Numbered from the stretch's first letter, positions 41,767 through 50,286 are shown. The stretch is 64,000 bases of DNA from Hymenobacter aranciens (GCF_030580865.1 NZ_JAUQSY010000014.1:1-64000), one strand, 5' to 3'. The notes: generated by a model from the letters alone, not told the origin. A program made the numbers and translations.

Positions 41767-42127
41767 TTCTACGCGGCTGCAACACATGTTGGAAGCAGCC
41801 GAGCGCATTAGCCGCCGGATGGCCGGGCTTTCATTAACTGATTTCTTGGCCGATGAAGACGCACACGATGTAGCAATGCGCCGATTTATGGTGATTGGGG
41901 AAGCCGCGAATCATATCTCCAATGCTACCAAGCAGTTGTTTCCGCAAATTGACTGGCTGGGAGCACGAAGCCTACGCAATTTTGTAGCTCATGAATATTT
42001 TCGGGTAGAGTTGGCCGATATCTGGGACTCGGTTATTAACGATGTACCGCCGCTACTGCTAGAGCTTCCCGGTGTGATTAGCCAAGTACAGGCCAGCGAA
42101 CAGGCGCAACGGGCAGGCAGTGTATAA
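41750..42127 (+). CDS. HEPN-domain ribonuclease toxin (HepT-like, DUF86)
   Basis: The 125-residue helical protein carries RNFVAHEYF, the Rx4HxY motif: the Arg and His form the RNase site and the Tyr is the residue AMPylated by MntA in known systems. It begins inside the MNT gene and ends 8 bases inside pyrD, so all three are translationally linked. As an RNA-cutting toxin it would slow growth when its partner is lost. The motif is intact, so it should be active. Confidence 0.9.
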   Translation: MSKQLDSTRLQHMLEAAERISRRMAGLSLTDFLADEDAHDVAMRRFMVIGEAANHISNATKQLFPQIDWLGARSLRNFVAHEYFRVELADIWDSVINDVPPLLLELPGVISQVQASEQAQRAGSV

Positions 42128-43169
42128 ATCCCTCCTCAAACCCCTCCTATTCCAACTCGACGCCGAGCGCGCCCACCATTTCGTTTTCGACAACCTGCGG
42201 CGCATGGCTACGCTGCCGGGTGCGAAAGCCGTTCTAAAAAACCTCTACAACTACCAGCATCCCAGCCTGGAGCGCGAGGTGTTCGGCCTGAAATTCCCCA
42301 ACCCCGTGGGCCTGGCCGCCGGGCTCGACAAAAACGCGGTACTCACCGATGAGCTGGCGCTGCTGGGCTTTGGCTTCGTGGAAATCGGGACCGTGACGCC
42401 CCGGCCGCAGCCCGGCAACCCGGCGCCGCGCCTGTTCCGGCTGCCGCAGGACGAGGCGCTGCTCAACCGCATGGGGTTCAACAACGACGGGGCCGAGGTG
42501 GTGGCCCAGCGCCTGGCCCGGCGGCGCAACCGGCAGCTTATCATCGGCGGCAACATCGGCAAAAACAAGTACACGCCCAACGAGCTGGCGGCGCAGGATT
42601 ACGTGGCTGGCTTCGAGGCACTGGCCGGGGTGGTCGACTATTTCGTGGTAAACGTGAGCTCGCCCAACACACCGGGCCTGCGGGAGTTGCAGGATAAAAA
42701 GCCGCTGATTGATATCCTACAGCAGGTGCAGGAGCGCAACCGGCGCCGCCCCCAGCCACGCCCGCTACTCCTGAAAATCGCCCCCGACCTGACGAATTCG
42801 CAGCTCGACGACATTCTGGAAATAGCCCGTGAAACCAAGCTCAGCGGCCTCGTGGCCACCAACACGACCATCAGCCGCGAAGGGCTGCTGACGCCGGCGG
42901 CCCAGGTTACGGCCCTGGGCGCGGGAGGGCTCAGCGGCAAGCCCTTGCGCGAGCGGGCCACTGAAGTGGTACGCTACCTGCACCGCAAATCCGACGGCGG
43001 CTTACCCATCATTGGCTCGGGTGGCATCCATTCGGCACAGGATGCACTGGACAAGCTGGCGGCGGGCGCGGCGCTGGTGCAGGTGTACACGGGGTTTGTG
43101 TATGAAGGGCCAGGGCTGGTACGGGAAATAAACGAGTACTTGGTAAGTAACCAGGCGAATTCCGCGTAG
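42120..43169 (+). CDS. pyrD: Quinone-dependent dihydroorotate dehydrogenase
   Basis: The 349-residue protein (GTG start) has the class 2 DHODH features: an N-terminal amphipathic extension before the barrel, FPNPVGLAAGLDKNA, EIGTVTPRPQPGNPAPR, FNNDG, NVSSPNTPGLR, and the FMN phosphate site IGSGGIHSAQDA. It oxidises dihydroorotate to orotate in pyrimidine synthesis, with electrons passing to membrane quinone. The start overlaps the HEPN gene by 8 bases; an unusual coupling of a toxin gene to a core biosynthetic gene. Confidence 0.95.
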   Translation: MYKSLLKPLLFQLDAERAHHFVFDNLRRMATLPGAKAVLKNLYNYQHPSLEREVFGLKFPNPVGLAAGLDKNAVLTDELALLGFGFVEIGTVTPRPQPGNPAPRLFRLPQDEALLNRMGFNNDGAEVVAQRLARRRNRQLIIGGNIGKNKYTPNELAAQDYVAGFEALAGVVDYFVVNVSSPNTPGLRELQDKKPLIDILQQVQERNRRRPQPRPLLLKIAPDLTNSQLDDILEIARETKLSGLVATNTTISREGLLTPAAQVTALGAGGLSGKPLRERATEVVRYLHRKSDGGLPIIGSGGIHSAQDALDKLAAGAALVQVYTGFVYEGPGLVREINEYLVSNQANSA

Positions 43170-43259
43170 CGGCTCGTCCGGTTACTTATCAAAGCACTGT
43201 TATACAATGCATCCGGCTGATGCAGGACTGCTGAATCTGCCACCGGGGCGGCAGGCAGC

Positions 43260-44351
43260 CTATAATTTTACCCCGGCCTTGAACTCGATAACGTCAGCCG
43301 CGCCGCGGTGAATTTTCAAATCGACGGCGCCGAACAGCAGGTCGGTGAAATGGTATTTCAGCCCCAGCCGCTCGTAGTAGGGCGTGCTCGATTTGTAGGG
43401 CGCGTAGACGTAAAATCCCAGGTGCGACACGAAAGCCAGCCGCCCGAATAGCAGCTCGTGCCCCACAAATACGCCCGCTTTTTTCACATCGGGCTTGGTC
43501 ACGCCGGCGCGGGTGGTGTCGTTGAGATTGGCCGTCAGGCTACGGTCGTAGAAGCCCTCGACGCCCAGCAGCAGGTTCGATTTGCGGTTGACCCGGCGGC
43601 CCACGGCAGCCGTCACCGAGTTGACGAGGTACTTGGTGTGGTCGCCGGCGTTGCGCTGCACGAAGCCTATGCTAGTGCTCAGGTTCACGAAGTTGTGACC
43701 GACTTCGGTGGGTGCAGCCGCAAATGTGTTGACGAACGTAGTGGGCCGCTGCTGGTGGTAGTTGAGGCCCAGCAGCAGCGTGGGCAGGTTCACGCCGAAA
43801 TTGGGGCGCGAGGTGGCCCCGTTGGAATAGTGGTTGAGCCCCAGGCCCACCAGCAGCCCCAGGTGCGGCGTAATGGCGCGGTCGTACTCCAGGCGCATTT
43901 GCAGCGTGGCGTTGATGGCCGAGCTGGCAATACTGTTTTTGTGGTTCGTCTGCTGGTCGTAGGGGTTGGTGAGGTAGGCCAGGCCGGCGCCCAGCCGGAA
44001 GCTCAGGTCGTGCCGGGCATTGCGCGAAAACGTCTTGCTGATGTAGGGACTGGCCGCAAAGGCGTAGCCCAGCGTGGGATTGTGAAAGTCGTAGTACACC
44101 AGCGCCAGCCCCAGCTTCGGAAACTTATACCAGCCGTGCCAGTCGGCGCCGCCGGTAGTCTGGCGCTGCAGGTTGATTTCGAAGCCCGTCGGGTGCGAAT
44201 TGACCAGGTGCCTGATGGCCGGGGTGTGCGCCATGATGAAGCTACTCTGTGCATACGCACCTACCACCAGGGGCATGGGCGGGGCGGCTTCTTGGGCCCG
44301 CGCCACGGCGACCTTGCCAACCAGCAAGCCCGCCATTAACCCGAGCTTCAT
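43260..44351 (-). CDS. PagL-like lipid A deacylase/acyloxyacyl hydrolase family outer membrane protein
   Basis: From the ATG at 44351 the protein has 363 residues with a signal peptide ending VAVARAQ. It is an outer-membrane barrel with GLGLNHYSNGATSRPNFGVN, matching the His-x-Ser-Asn motif of PagL, whose His and Ser are catalytic. It probably removes a 3-O-linked acyl chain from lipid A or an ornithine-type lipid at the outer leaflet. It is about twice as long as Pseudomonas PagL, as usual in Bacteroidota. It stands alone, convergent with pyrD. Confidence 0.8.
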   Translation of the reverse strand: MKLGLMAGLLVGKVAVARAQEAAPPMPLVVGAYAQSSFIMAHTPAIRHLVNSHPTGFEINLQRQTTGGADWHGWYKFPKLGLALVYYDFHNPTLGYAFAASPYISKTFSRNARHDLSFRLGAGLAYLTNPYDQQTNHKNSIASSAINATLQMRLEYDRAITPHLGLLVGLGLNHYSNGATSRPNFGVNLPTLLLGLNYHQQRPTTFVNTFAAAPTEVGHNFVNLSTSIGFVQRNAGDHTKYLVNSVTAAVGRRVNRKSNLLLGVEGFYDRSLTANLNDTTRAGVTKPDVKKAGVFVGHELLFGRLAFVSHLGFYVYAPYKSSTPYYERLGLKYHFTDLLFGAVDLKIHRGAADVIEFKAGVKL

Positions 44352-44553
44352 CCAATCTTCATACTTATTTATCAGATGCATATTCCTACAGAACAGCCCC
44401 AAAAATAAGCATTAAGCTCTCGCCCCGGCGCGACCACGGATTTCGTACACAATTTTGGCAACCCTGCACTAGAGCTTTACGCTATAAGCCCGGACTCCTG
44501 CTCCAAATCAATCCTGTTTTTTCATACCCCATTTCTATTTTTTCCATTTTCTC

Positions 44554-45132
44554 ATGAAAAAGGTTATCCTTTCTCTCGTTCTTCTGGCTGGCGTCGCTGG
44601 CGCTGCTCAGGCTCAAGACGGTGCCCGTATCGGTATTCGCGCTGGCATCTCGGCTAACACGTTGAGCGGCGACAACACCGACGGCCTAACCTATGCCCTC
44701 GGCGGCCTGGGCGGCCTCACAGCAAATTTCCCCTTGTCGGAAAATGTGTCGATTCAGCCCGAGCTGCTTTACAACCTGAAAGGCACGCAGTACGATGACA
44801 CCTCGGTGCGCCTCGACCTGCACTACGTCGACCTGCCCATCTTCGTGAAGTACCGCACCGGCGGGTTCTATGTGGAAGCTGGCCCGCAAGTGGGCTACCT
44901 GTTGTCGGCCAAGCTTGGCGGTGAAGACAAAGGCAGCATCGAAACCGACCAATTGCAACGCTTCCAGTTTGGCTACGCGGCTGGCCTGGGCTACTACCTC
45001 ACCGAGGGGCTGAGCCTGGGTCTGCGCTTCAACGGCGGCATCAACAGCGTTGGTAAGGACGATGACGGCTTCGACCAAGTGCGCACCCGCTCGTTCAACT
45101 TTGTAGTTGGCTACGAATTCGGCAGCAAGTAA
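44554..45132 (+). CDS. Outer-membrane beta-barrel protein (porin family, copy 1)
   Basis: The 192-residue protein has a signal peptide (MKKVILSLVLLAGVAGAAQAQ) and an eight-strand-type barrel with GIRAGISANTLSG, FSIQPELLYN-like NVSIQPELLYNLKGTQY, VDLPIFVKYRTGGFYVEAGPQVGYLL and the end FNFVVGYEFGSK. It belongs to the PF13568-type OMP_b-brl_2 group. It is first of four tandem paralogues on the plus strand, each with its own terminator. Function is unknown; such small barrels often stabilise the outer membrane or pass small solutes. Confidence 0.9.
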   Translation: MKKVILSLVLLAGVAGAAQAQDGARIGIRAGISANTLSGDNTDGLTYALGGLGGLTANFPLSENVSIQPELLYNLKGTQYDDTSVRLDLHYVDLPIFVKYRTGGFYVEAGPQVGYLLSAKLGGEDKGSIETDQLQRFQFGYAAGLGYYLTEGLSLGLRFNGGINSVGKDDDGFDQVRTRSFNFVVGYEFGSK

Positions 45133-45151
45133 ACCTTGCGCTCTTAATCCG

Positions 45152-45190
45152 AAAAAGCCCGGTTTCCCTCGCGGAAACCGGGCTTTTTTT
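45152..45190 (+). terminator. Intrinsic terminator after barrel copy 1
   Basis: AAAAAGCCCGGTTTCC and GGAAACCGGGCTTTTTTT form a strong stem and T-run. Confidence 0.95.
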
Positions 45191-45245
45191 GTGCGCACTA
45201 TTGAAATTTCTAATTCCGTTTTAATAACAAACTAAAATTACTTCT

Positions 45246-45253
45246 TAGCTTTG
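45246..45253 (+). promoter_or_regulatory. TAGCTTTG -7 box before barrel copy 2
   Basis: TAGCTTTG matches TAnnTTTG and lies 40 bases before the ATG at 45293. The same octamer precedes copies 3 and 4. No TTG is seen at the usual distance. Confidence 0.55.
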
Positions 45254-45292
45254 TCGCGTCATTCATCAAATTTTCACTTTTTTTCTTCCCGT

Positions 45293-45889
45293 ATGAAAAA
45301 AGTTCTTCTCTCGCTCGGCCTGTTGGCCGGCATTTCGGCCACGGCTCAGGCCCAGGCTACCTTCGGCGTGAAGGCCGGCGCTACGCTCACCAATTTCATG
45401 GGTGACGACGTAAGCGACGATAGCGACAACAAAGTCGGTTTCCTGGTTGGGGCCGTAGCCAACTTCGCCGTTAACGATATGTTCTCGATTCAGCCGGAAG
45501 TGCTGTTCTCGCAGAAAGGTGCGCAGGGCAAGGAAAGCGGCGAAACCGTGAAGTTGAACCAGAATTACGTTGACGTACCGGTGATGGTAAAGGTGAACAC
45601 CGGCGACAACGGCAGCGGCCTGTTCTTCGAGCTGGGCCCGCAGTTTGGCTTGCTCGTGAGCAGTAAAGCTGAAGACACAGATACCAAAGAAGCGTTCAAC
45701 ACCTTCGATTTCGGCTACGCTGCCGGCCTGGGCTACCAACTGGAAAGCGGCCTGAACTTCGGCCTGCGCTACAACGGCGGCATCACCAACGTGTACAAAG
45801 AAGTTGACGTGCTCGGTACCTCGGTACAAGCGAAAGCCCGCAACAGTGCCTTCCAACTGTCGGTAGGTTACATGTTCGGCGGCAAGTAA
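45293..45889 (+). CDS. Outer-membrane beta-barrel protein (porin family, copy 2)
   Basis: From the ATG at 45293 the protein has 198 residues; an earlier ATG at 45251 overlaps the -7 box. It has a signal peptide (MKKVLLSLGLLAGISATAQAQ) and shares FGVKAGATLTNFMGDD, FSIQPEVLFSQKGAQG, NYVDVPVMVKVNTG, LFFELGPQFGLLV and the end FQLSVGYMFGGK with its neighbours. The barrel fold and outer-membrane site are clear; the role is not. It has its own promoter box and terminator and so can be regulated apart from its paralogues. Confidence 0.9.
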   Translation: MKKVLLSLGLLAGISATAQAQATFGVKAGATLTNFMGDDVSDDSDNKVGFLVGAVANFAVNDMFSIQPEVLFSQKGAQGKESGETVKLNQNYVDVPVMVKVNTGDNGSGLFFELGPQFGLLVSSKAEDTDTKEAFNTFDFGYAAGLGYQLESGLNFGLRYNGGITNVYKEVDVLGTSVQAKARNSAFQLSVGYMFGGK

Positions 45890-45907
45890 TTTGCCCTCCC
45901 CCTTCTT

Positions 45908-45947
45908 AAAAAGCCCGGCCTCCCCTGCGGAGGCCGGGCCTTTTTTT
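45908..45947 (+). terminator. Intrinsic terminator after barrel copy 2
   Basis: AAAAAGCCCGGCCTCC pairs with GGAGGCCGGGCCTTTTTTT. Its T-run also supplies the TTG -33 element of the next gene's promoter. Confidence 0.93.
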
Positions 45948-45977
45948 GGGCGCCAGCCCGCCCCGGGCGTAGCTTTG
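45946..45977 (+). promoter_or_regulatory. Promoter of barrel copy 3
   Basis: TTG (45946-45948), a 21-base spacer and TAGCTTTG (45970-45977). It overlaps the terminator of the preceding gene. Confidence 0.7.
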
Positions 45978-46003
45978 CCGGCCATACCACGGCTGTTCTT
46001 CTT

Positions 46004-46600
46004 ATGAAAAAAACGATTTTTACCCTGGCCCTGCTGGCGGGCCTGAGCGGTGCCGCGCAGGCTCAACGCAATATCTCGCTGGGCCTGAAGGCAGGCGGCA
46101 CCTACTCGTCATACGTCGGCGAAGATGCCGATAATTTAAAAGGGTTGTTTGGCTTCCACGCCGGAGGCTTTGTCAACATCGGCCTCACGAAGCTTTTTGC
46201 CTTCCAGCCCGAAATCATCTACTCGCAGAAAGGCACCAAGTACGACATCAACGAAGACGTTCGGCAGCGGCTGCATTACCTAGACATTCCGCTGGCCTTT
46301 CACGTCAATGCCGACGGGCTGTTTTTTGAAGCCGGGCCGCAGGTAGGGGTGTTGCTGGCTGCTAGTGGCAAGGCCGGCAGCTTTAGCAACGACATCAAAA
46401 ATAACTTCAACGACTTTGATTTTGGCTACCTGGTGGGCCTGGGGTACCAGCGCAAAGCCGGGCCGGGCATCGGTCTGCGCTACAACGGCGGCTTTGTCAA
46501 TAACACTCCGTCGGCCGAAACCAGCATTGGCACCCTGGAATTGCGCCGCCGCAACAGCGCTTTTCAGCTCTACCTCACGTATTCGTTTGGCGGGCGCTAA
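46004..46600 (+). CDS. Outer-membrane beta-barrel protein (porin family, copy 3)
   Basis: The 198-residue protein has a signal peptide (MKKTIFTLALLAGLSGAAQAQ) and the paralogue pattern: LGLKAGGTYSSYVGED, LFAFQPEIIYSQKGTKYD, LHYLDIPLAFHVNADGLFFEAGPQVGVLL, GIGLRYNGG and the ending FQLYLTYSFGGR. It is most like copies 1 and 2. The ATG lies 27 bases after a good promoter box. Function beyond being a small outer-membrane barrel is unknown. Confidence 0.9.
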   Translation: MKKTIFTLALLAGLSGAAQAQRNISLGLKAGGTYSSYVGEDADNLKGLFGFHAGGFVNIGLTKLFAFQPEIIYSQKGTKYDINEDVRQRLHYLDIPLAFHVNADGLFFEAGPQVGVLLAASGKAGSFSNDIKNNFNDFDFGYLVGLGYQRKAGPGIGLRYNGGFVNNTPSAETSIGTLELRRRNSAFQLYLTYSFGGR

Positions 46601-46652
46601 GCCAGTATTGCTTACTGAAGCGGCCATTGCCCAAACCGCTTCAAGGCCCGCA

Positions 46653-46680
46653 CGCCCGGTTTCCAGCTTGAAACCGGGCG
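46653..46680 (+). terminator. Terminator-like stem after barrel copy 3
   Basis: CGCCCGGTTT and AAACCGGGCG pair perfectly; the following bases lack a strong T-run, so termination may be weak. Confidence 0.55.
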
Positions 46681-46698
46681 CGTTGTGCGTTCCGGCGC

Positions 46699-46706
46699 TA
46701 GCTTTG
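46699..46706 (+). promoter_or_regulatory. TAGCTTTG -7 box before barrel copy 4
   Basis: TAGCTTTG lies 40 bases before the ATG at 46746. A TTG at 46683-46685 is closer than usual (13 bases). Confidence 0.55.
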
Positions 46707-46745
46707 TAGCCGGATTGCCGCGTGGCGGCTGGTTTTTATTGTGTA

Positions 46746-47432
46746 ATGAAACATTCTCTCCTCCTTCTGGCCCTGCTGGCGGGCAGCACCGGGGCCGCCG
46801 GCGCCCAAACCCTTGCTGCTGCCAGCCCCACCGCTCCCGCCGCCGATAGCACCCGCCGACCGGGTTTGCTGCTGGGCCTCACGCTGGGCCCCATGGCCAG
46901 CCGCTTCATGGGCGCCGACGCCACCACCGGGCAAAAGGCACAGTACCGCCCGGGCGTGCACGCGGGCCTGATGGCCGATGTGCACCTGAGCGATACCTGG
47001 ACCTTTCACCCCGAAGTGCTGTATGCCGAAAAGGGCTCTTCGTACGACCGCGACATGCAGATTCCTGATTTGCGGCTGCGCTACATCGACGTTCCCCTGC
47101 TCGCCCGGCGCTACTTCGACGGCGTGACCGGCAAGCAGGCCTGGTTTCTGGAAGCCGGCCCGCGCGTGAGTGCCCTGCTCGCGGCCAGGCAGAGCGATAC
47201 CGAGGCCGACCTCAAATCCAGCTTCCGCACCCTGGATGCGGGCTTCCTGCTGGGTATTGGCTACCGCAACGCGGATGGCATCGCCATTGGCCTGCGCTAC
47301 GATGTGGGGATTACCAATGCCTACAAAACGGTGGCGCCCGAAGCATCGGGCGGCCGCGGCAGCTACCAGCCCAACCACCGCAACGACGCGTATTTCCTGT
47401 CGGTGAGCTTCCCGCTGCTGGGCGGTAAGTAG
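46746..47432 (+). CDS. Outer-membrane beta-barrel protein (porin family, copy 4, divergent)
   Basis: From the ATG at 46746 the protein has 228 residues and a signal peptide (MKHSLLLLALLAGSTGAAGAQ). It keeps the family layout: LGLTLGPMASRFMGAD, WTFHPEVLYAEKGSSYD, LRYIDVPLLARRYF, FLEAGPRVSALL and the end YFLSVSFPLLGGK. It has an Ala/Thr/Pro-rich insert after the signal peptide and is more distant from copies 1-3. It is last in the tandem set. Confidence 0.87.
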   Translation: MKHSLLLLALLAGSTGAAGAQTLAAASPTAPAADSTRRPGLLLGLTLGPMASRFMGADATTGQKAQYRPGVHAGLMADVHLSDTWTFHPEVLYAEKGSSYDRDMQIPDLRLRYIDVPLLARRYFDGVTGKQAWFLEAGPRVSALLAARQSDTEADLKSSFRTLDAGFLLGIGYRNADGIAIGLRYDVGITNAYKTVAPEASGGRGSYQPNHRNDAYFLSVSFPLLGGK

Positions 47433-47452
47433 TAGCCAGACCAGACCGGCAG

Positions 47453-47490
47453 GCCAAAAAAAACGGCCGGGGCTATGTGCCCCGGCCGTT
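47453..47490 (-). terminator. Intrinsic terminator of the M20 dipeptidase gene
   Basis: On the minus strand ACGGCCGGGG and CCCCGGCCGT form a stem followed by T8. It lies between convergent genes and may also help the plus-strand barrel gene. Confidence 0.85.
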
Positions 47491-47494
47491 GTCG

Positions 47495-48871
47495 TTAGCG
47501 GCTTTCGGCCGCCGCGTAGTTGCGGTAGAAGTGCGGGATGGTTTCGATGCCCTTCAGGAAGTTGAAGACGCCGAAGTGCTCGTTGGGCGAGTGAATGGCG
47601 TCGGAGTCGAGGCCGAAGCCGAGCATGACGGCGTCGAGCTGCAGCTCATTTTTGAACATGGCCACGATGGGGATGGAGCCACCGCCCCGCGTGGGAATGG
47701 GGCGCTTGCCAAAGGTGGTTTCCATGGCGTCGGCGGCGGCTTTGTAGGCCACCGAGTCGGTGGGCGTGACGACGGGCTCGCCGCCGTGGTGGGGCTTCAC
47801 TTTCACGACGACGCCCTGCGGGGCGATGCTTTCGAAGTGCTTTTGGAACAGCTGGCTGATTTCGTCGCTGGTCTGGTGGGGCACCAGGCGCATCGAGATT
47901 TTGGCGAAGGCCTTGGAGGCAATGACGGTTTTGGCGCCTTCGCCGGTGTAGCCGCCCCAGATGCCGTTCACATCAAGCGTGGGGCGGATGCTGGTGCGCT
48001 CGATGGTGGTGTAGCCTTTCTCGCCGTAGGTGTCGGGCAGGCCGATGCTTTGCTTGAACTCGTCGTCGTTGTAGGGCGCCTTATTCAGCTCGGTGCGCTC
48101 GTCGTCCGAGAGCACGGCCACGTTGTCGTAGAAGCCGGGGATGGTGATATGGCCGTTGGCATCGTGCAGGCTGGCAATCATCTCGCAGAGGGCGTTGATG
48201 GGGTTTTGCACGGCGCCGCCGTAGAGGCCCGAGTGCAGGTCGCGGCCGGGACCGGTCACCTCCACCTCGTGGTAGCTGAGGCCGCGCAGGCCCACTTCGA
48301 TACTGGGCACGTCGTTGGCGATGATGCCGGTGTCGGAGAGCAGCAGCACGTCGGCGCGCAGCTTGTCGCGGTTGGCGCGCACGAACAGCTCCAGGTTCAC
48401 GGAGCCGATTTCCTCCTCGCCTTCGAACATGAACTTGATGTTGCAGGGCACGCCGCCCTGGCCGTCGCGCATCATCATCTCGAAGGCCGCCACGTGCATG
48501 TACACCTGGCCTTTGTCGTCGCAGGCGCCGCGGGCGTAGATTTTTTCGTCTTTAATCACCGGCTCGAAGGGCGGCGAGGTCCAGAGCTCGTAGGGGTCGG
48601 CGGGCTGCACGTCGTAGTGGCCGTACACGAGCACGGTGGGCTTGTCGTCGCCGGCGCGGTATTCGCCATACACAATGGGGTTGCCGGCGGTGGGGCACAG
48701 CTCCACATCCTGCACGCCGGCGGCTTCGAGGCGGGCTTTGAGGTAGTCGGCGGCTTTCAGCACGTCGCCGTGAAACTTGGGGTCGGCCGAGACGCTGGGG
48801 ATGCGCAGCCAGTCTTTCAGCTCTTCGAGAAAGCGGGCCTGGTGGTCGGTGAGGTAGGTGGGCTGGGCCAT
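47495..48871 (-). CDS. M20 family dipeptidase
   Basis: The 458-residue protein has the M20 metal-site motifs: VLVYGHYDVQPADP (first zinc His and Asp), ARGACDDKGQVYMH (bridging Asp) and MFEGEEEIGS (catalytic Glu-Glu). The central lid domain and a final NEHFGVFNFLKGIETI with another metal His follow. It should cleave dipeptides or short peptides with two zinc ions in the cytoplasm. Length fits the CNDP/PepV-like branch. It starts next to a large palindrome. Confidence 0.94.
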   Translation of the reverse strand: MAQPTYLTDHQARFLEELKDWLRIPSVSADPKFHGDVLKAADYLKARLEAAGVQDVELCPTAGNPIVYGEYRAGDDKPTVLVYGHYDVQPADPYELWTSPPFEPVIKDEKIYARGACDDKGQVYMHVAAFEMMMRDGQGGVPCNIKFMFEGEEEIGSVNLELFVRANRDKLRADVLLLSDTGIIANDVPSIEVGLRGLSYHEVEVTGPGRDLHSGLYGGAVQNPINALCEMIASLHDANGHITIPGFYDNVAVLSDDERTELNKAPYNDDEFKQSIGLPDTYGEKGYTTIERTSIRPTLDVNGIWGGYTGEGAKTVIASKAFAKISMRLVPHQTSDEISQLFQKHFESIAPQGVVVKVKPHHGGEPVVTPTDSVAYKAAADAMETTFGKRPIPTRGGGSIPIVAMFKNELQLDAVMLGFGLDSDAIHSPNEHFGVFNFLKGIETIPHFYRNYAAAESR

Positions 48872-48920
48872 TTTTGGGAGGTTTGGAGGTGTTGGGTGGG
48901 GTAAAAATACGGCGCGGCCG

Positions 48921-49127
48921 CTGGCCGCAGTCTGAAGGGAGCGCCGCGACCGTGGCTGCTGACCGGTAAGTGGCGGGAGTCTCCAGACTCTCTGCCGCGT
49001 AGCGGCAAGCTCGCGGCGGGGCTTTCGGCGCGGGGCCAGATGGCCGCTGCGCGGCCGTGAGTTACAAACTCACCCCACTCCTCGGCCAGCAGTCACGGTC
49101 GCTACGCTCCCTTCAGACTACGGCCAG
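48921..49127. repeat. Long imperfect palindrome with CAGTCTGAAGGGAGCG ends
   Basis: The outer arms (about 48921-48980 and 49068-49127) pair with several mismatches; the left begins CTGGCCGCAGTCTGAAGGGA and the right ends TCCCTTCAGACTACGGCCAG. Shorter palindromes (GCCGCGTAGCGGC, GGCCGCTGCGCGGCC) sit in the centre. It fills the space between the dipeptidase and the next gene. Confidence 0.75.
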
Positions 49128-49139
49128 CTACTTTCGCCC

Positions 49140-49712
49140 CTACAACTTCGAATCCAGCGTCAGCTCGCGCACCATTGTTTGGCCCAGCGGCCACAGCTCG
49201 GCCCACTCCTTTTCCGGGCCTTCAAATACCAGCAGGTACAGCGTATCGGTTTTGCCATTGGCCATTGCCAACTGATACACCATGCGCGGCTCGGCGTCGG
49301 GCAGGGCTTCGCGGTAGCGCACCCAGCGCAGCGCAAGCGGCCCCTCGGTGCGGTGGCCCTGCTCCTGCTGCCGCTGGCCCTGGCCGAAGCCGGCGCGCAG
49401 CATCAGCCGCTCGGCGTAGGCGGGGGCGGGCAGCCTGGTGTATTTCTTGGCCCGGCGCACTACGTGCAGCGACAGCCCGGCCTGGTACTGCCCGCTCTCC
49501 CCCATCTGGTCCTGCGTGAGGTAGTAGGTGAGGTTGTTTTTCTGCACCTCGGGCCGGAAATACCAGCCGTCGGGCAGCAGCAGGGCGGCCCGCGCCTCGG
49601 GCAGCGGCTGCCAGTGGAAGCCCGCCGGCGGCTCGGCCAGGGGCGTGTCGAGGCGCTGGGCGCGGGCGGGCAGCGTCAGCAGCAGTGCCAGGATGGCGAG
49701 TAAGTAGCGCAT
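49140..49712 (-). CDS. Secreted protein of unknown function
   Basis: The 190-residue protein has a signal peptide (MRYLLAILALLLTLPARAQ). The mature part has GFHWQPLPEARAALLLPDGWYFRPEVQKNNLTYYLTQDQ and a later TDTLYLLVFEGPEKEW stretch. It is a small alpha/beta domain that recalls lipoprotein or PsbP-like folds of Bacteroidota, but no motif is diagnostic. It ends close to the palindrome and starts 10 bases from the stop of the broken XRE gene, with which it may once have formed an operon. Confidence 0.7.
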   Translation of the reverse strand: MRYLLAILALLLTLPARAQRLDTPLAEPPAGFHWQPLPEARAALLLPDGWYFRPEVQKNNLTYYLTQDQMGESGQYQAGLSLHVVRRAKKYTRLPAPAYAERLMLRAGFGQGQRQQEQGHRTEGPLALRWVRYREALPDAEPRMVYQLAMANGKTDTLYLLVFEGPEKEWAELWPLGQTMVRELTLDSKL

Positions 49713-49721
49713 ACCCGGAAG

Positions 49722-50286
49722 TTACGGCGCGGGCGGCAACGGGGCCAGCAGTTCTTCCAGTAGCTCGCACTCGCGCTCGAGCCCGGCAATGCGGGCCTGG
49801 AGCAGACGCTGGGGGCCGGCGCCGCAGGTATAGAGCAGCGCCACCTCGGCTTCCTTTTCAAAAAGGTCGAGCCAGGCGGCGGCCAGGTCGGGGCTTGGGT
49901 CGGGGCCGGTCCAGGGCAGCAGGGTGGGCAGGGCGGCTCGGCGGGCCTCGTAAGGTTTGGCCTTTTCCTGCATGTCGGCCAAGTCGTATTGCAGGTTGCG
50001 GATGCGGTGGCGGCAGTCGCGCACGCGGTCCTGCAGCGGCTGGGCAGCGGGCGGCAGGGGTGGCAGCGGCGGCAGGCCGGGTAGCGAGTCGCCGGTAAGG
50101 GGGTCGAGGGCTTTACCGATAGCCGCCAAGGTAAGGCGGCGGCTGCGCTCCCAGTAGCCCTCCCGGATGGAAGGAGGGCGGCGACCCGTTTCGCTCTCGG
50201 CAATGCTGGAACGGGCCTGCCCCAACCAAATGGCAAACTGCTGCTGCGTGTCGCAAGCAAAAATGTCGCAACTCAGCTTGCTTCAT
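49722..50286 (-). pseudogene. XRE-type helix-turn-helix gene interrupted by a frameshift
   Basis: An ATG at 50286 starts MKQAELRHF, then the frame goes wrong. If one T is removed from the T5 run (positions 50259-50263 on the plus strand, A5), the product continues ACDTQQQFAIWLGQARSSIAESETGRR, a textbook helix-turn-helix. It then joins the open frame that runs to 49722 with a helical C-terminal domain. Without the correction, the only start is an internal TTG that removes most of the DNA-binding domain. It is related in layout to the intact gene at 18920. A homopolymer slip, a sequencing error or phase variation could explain it. Confidence 0.75.
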
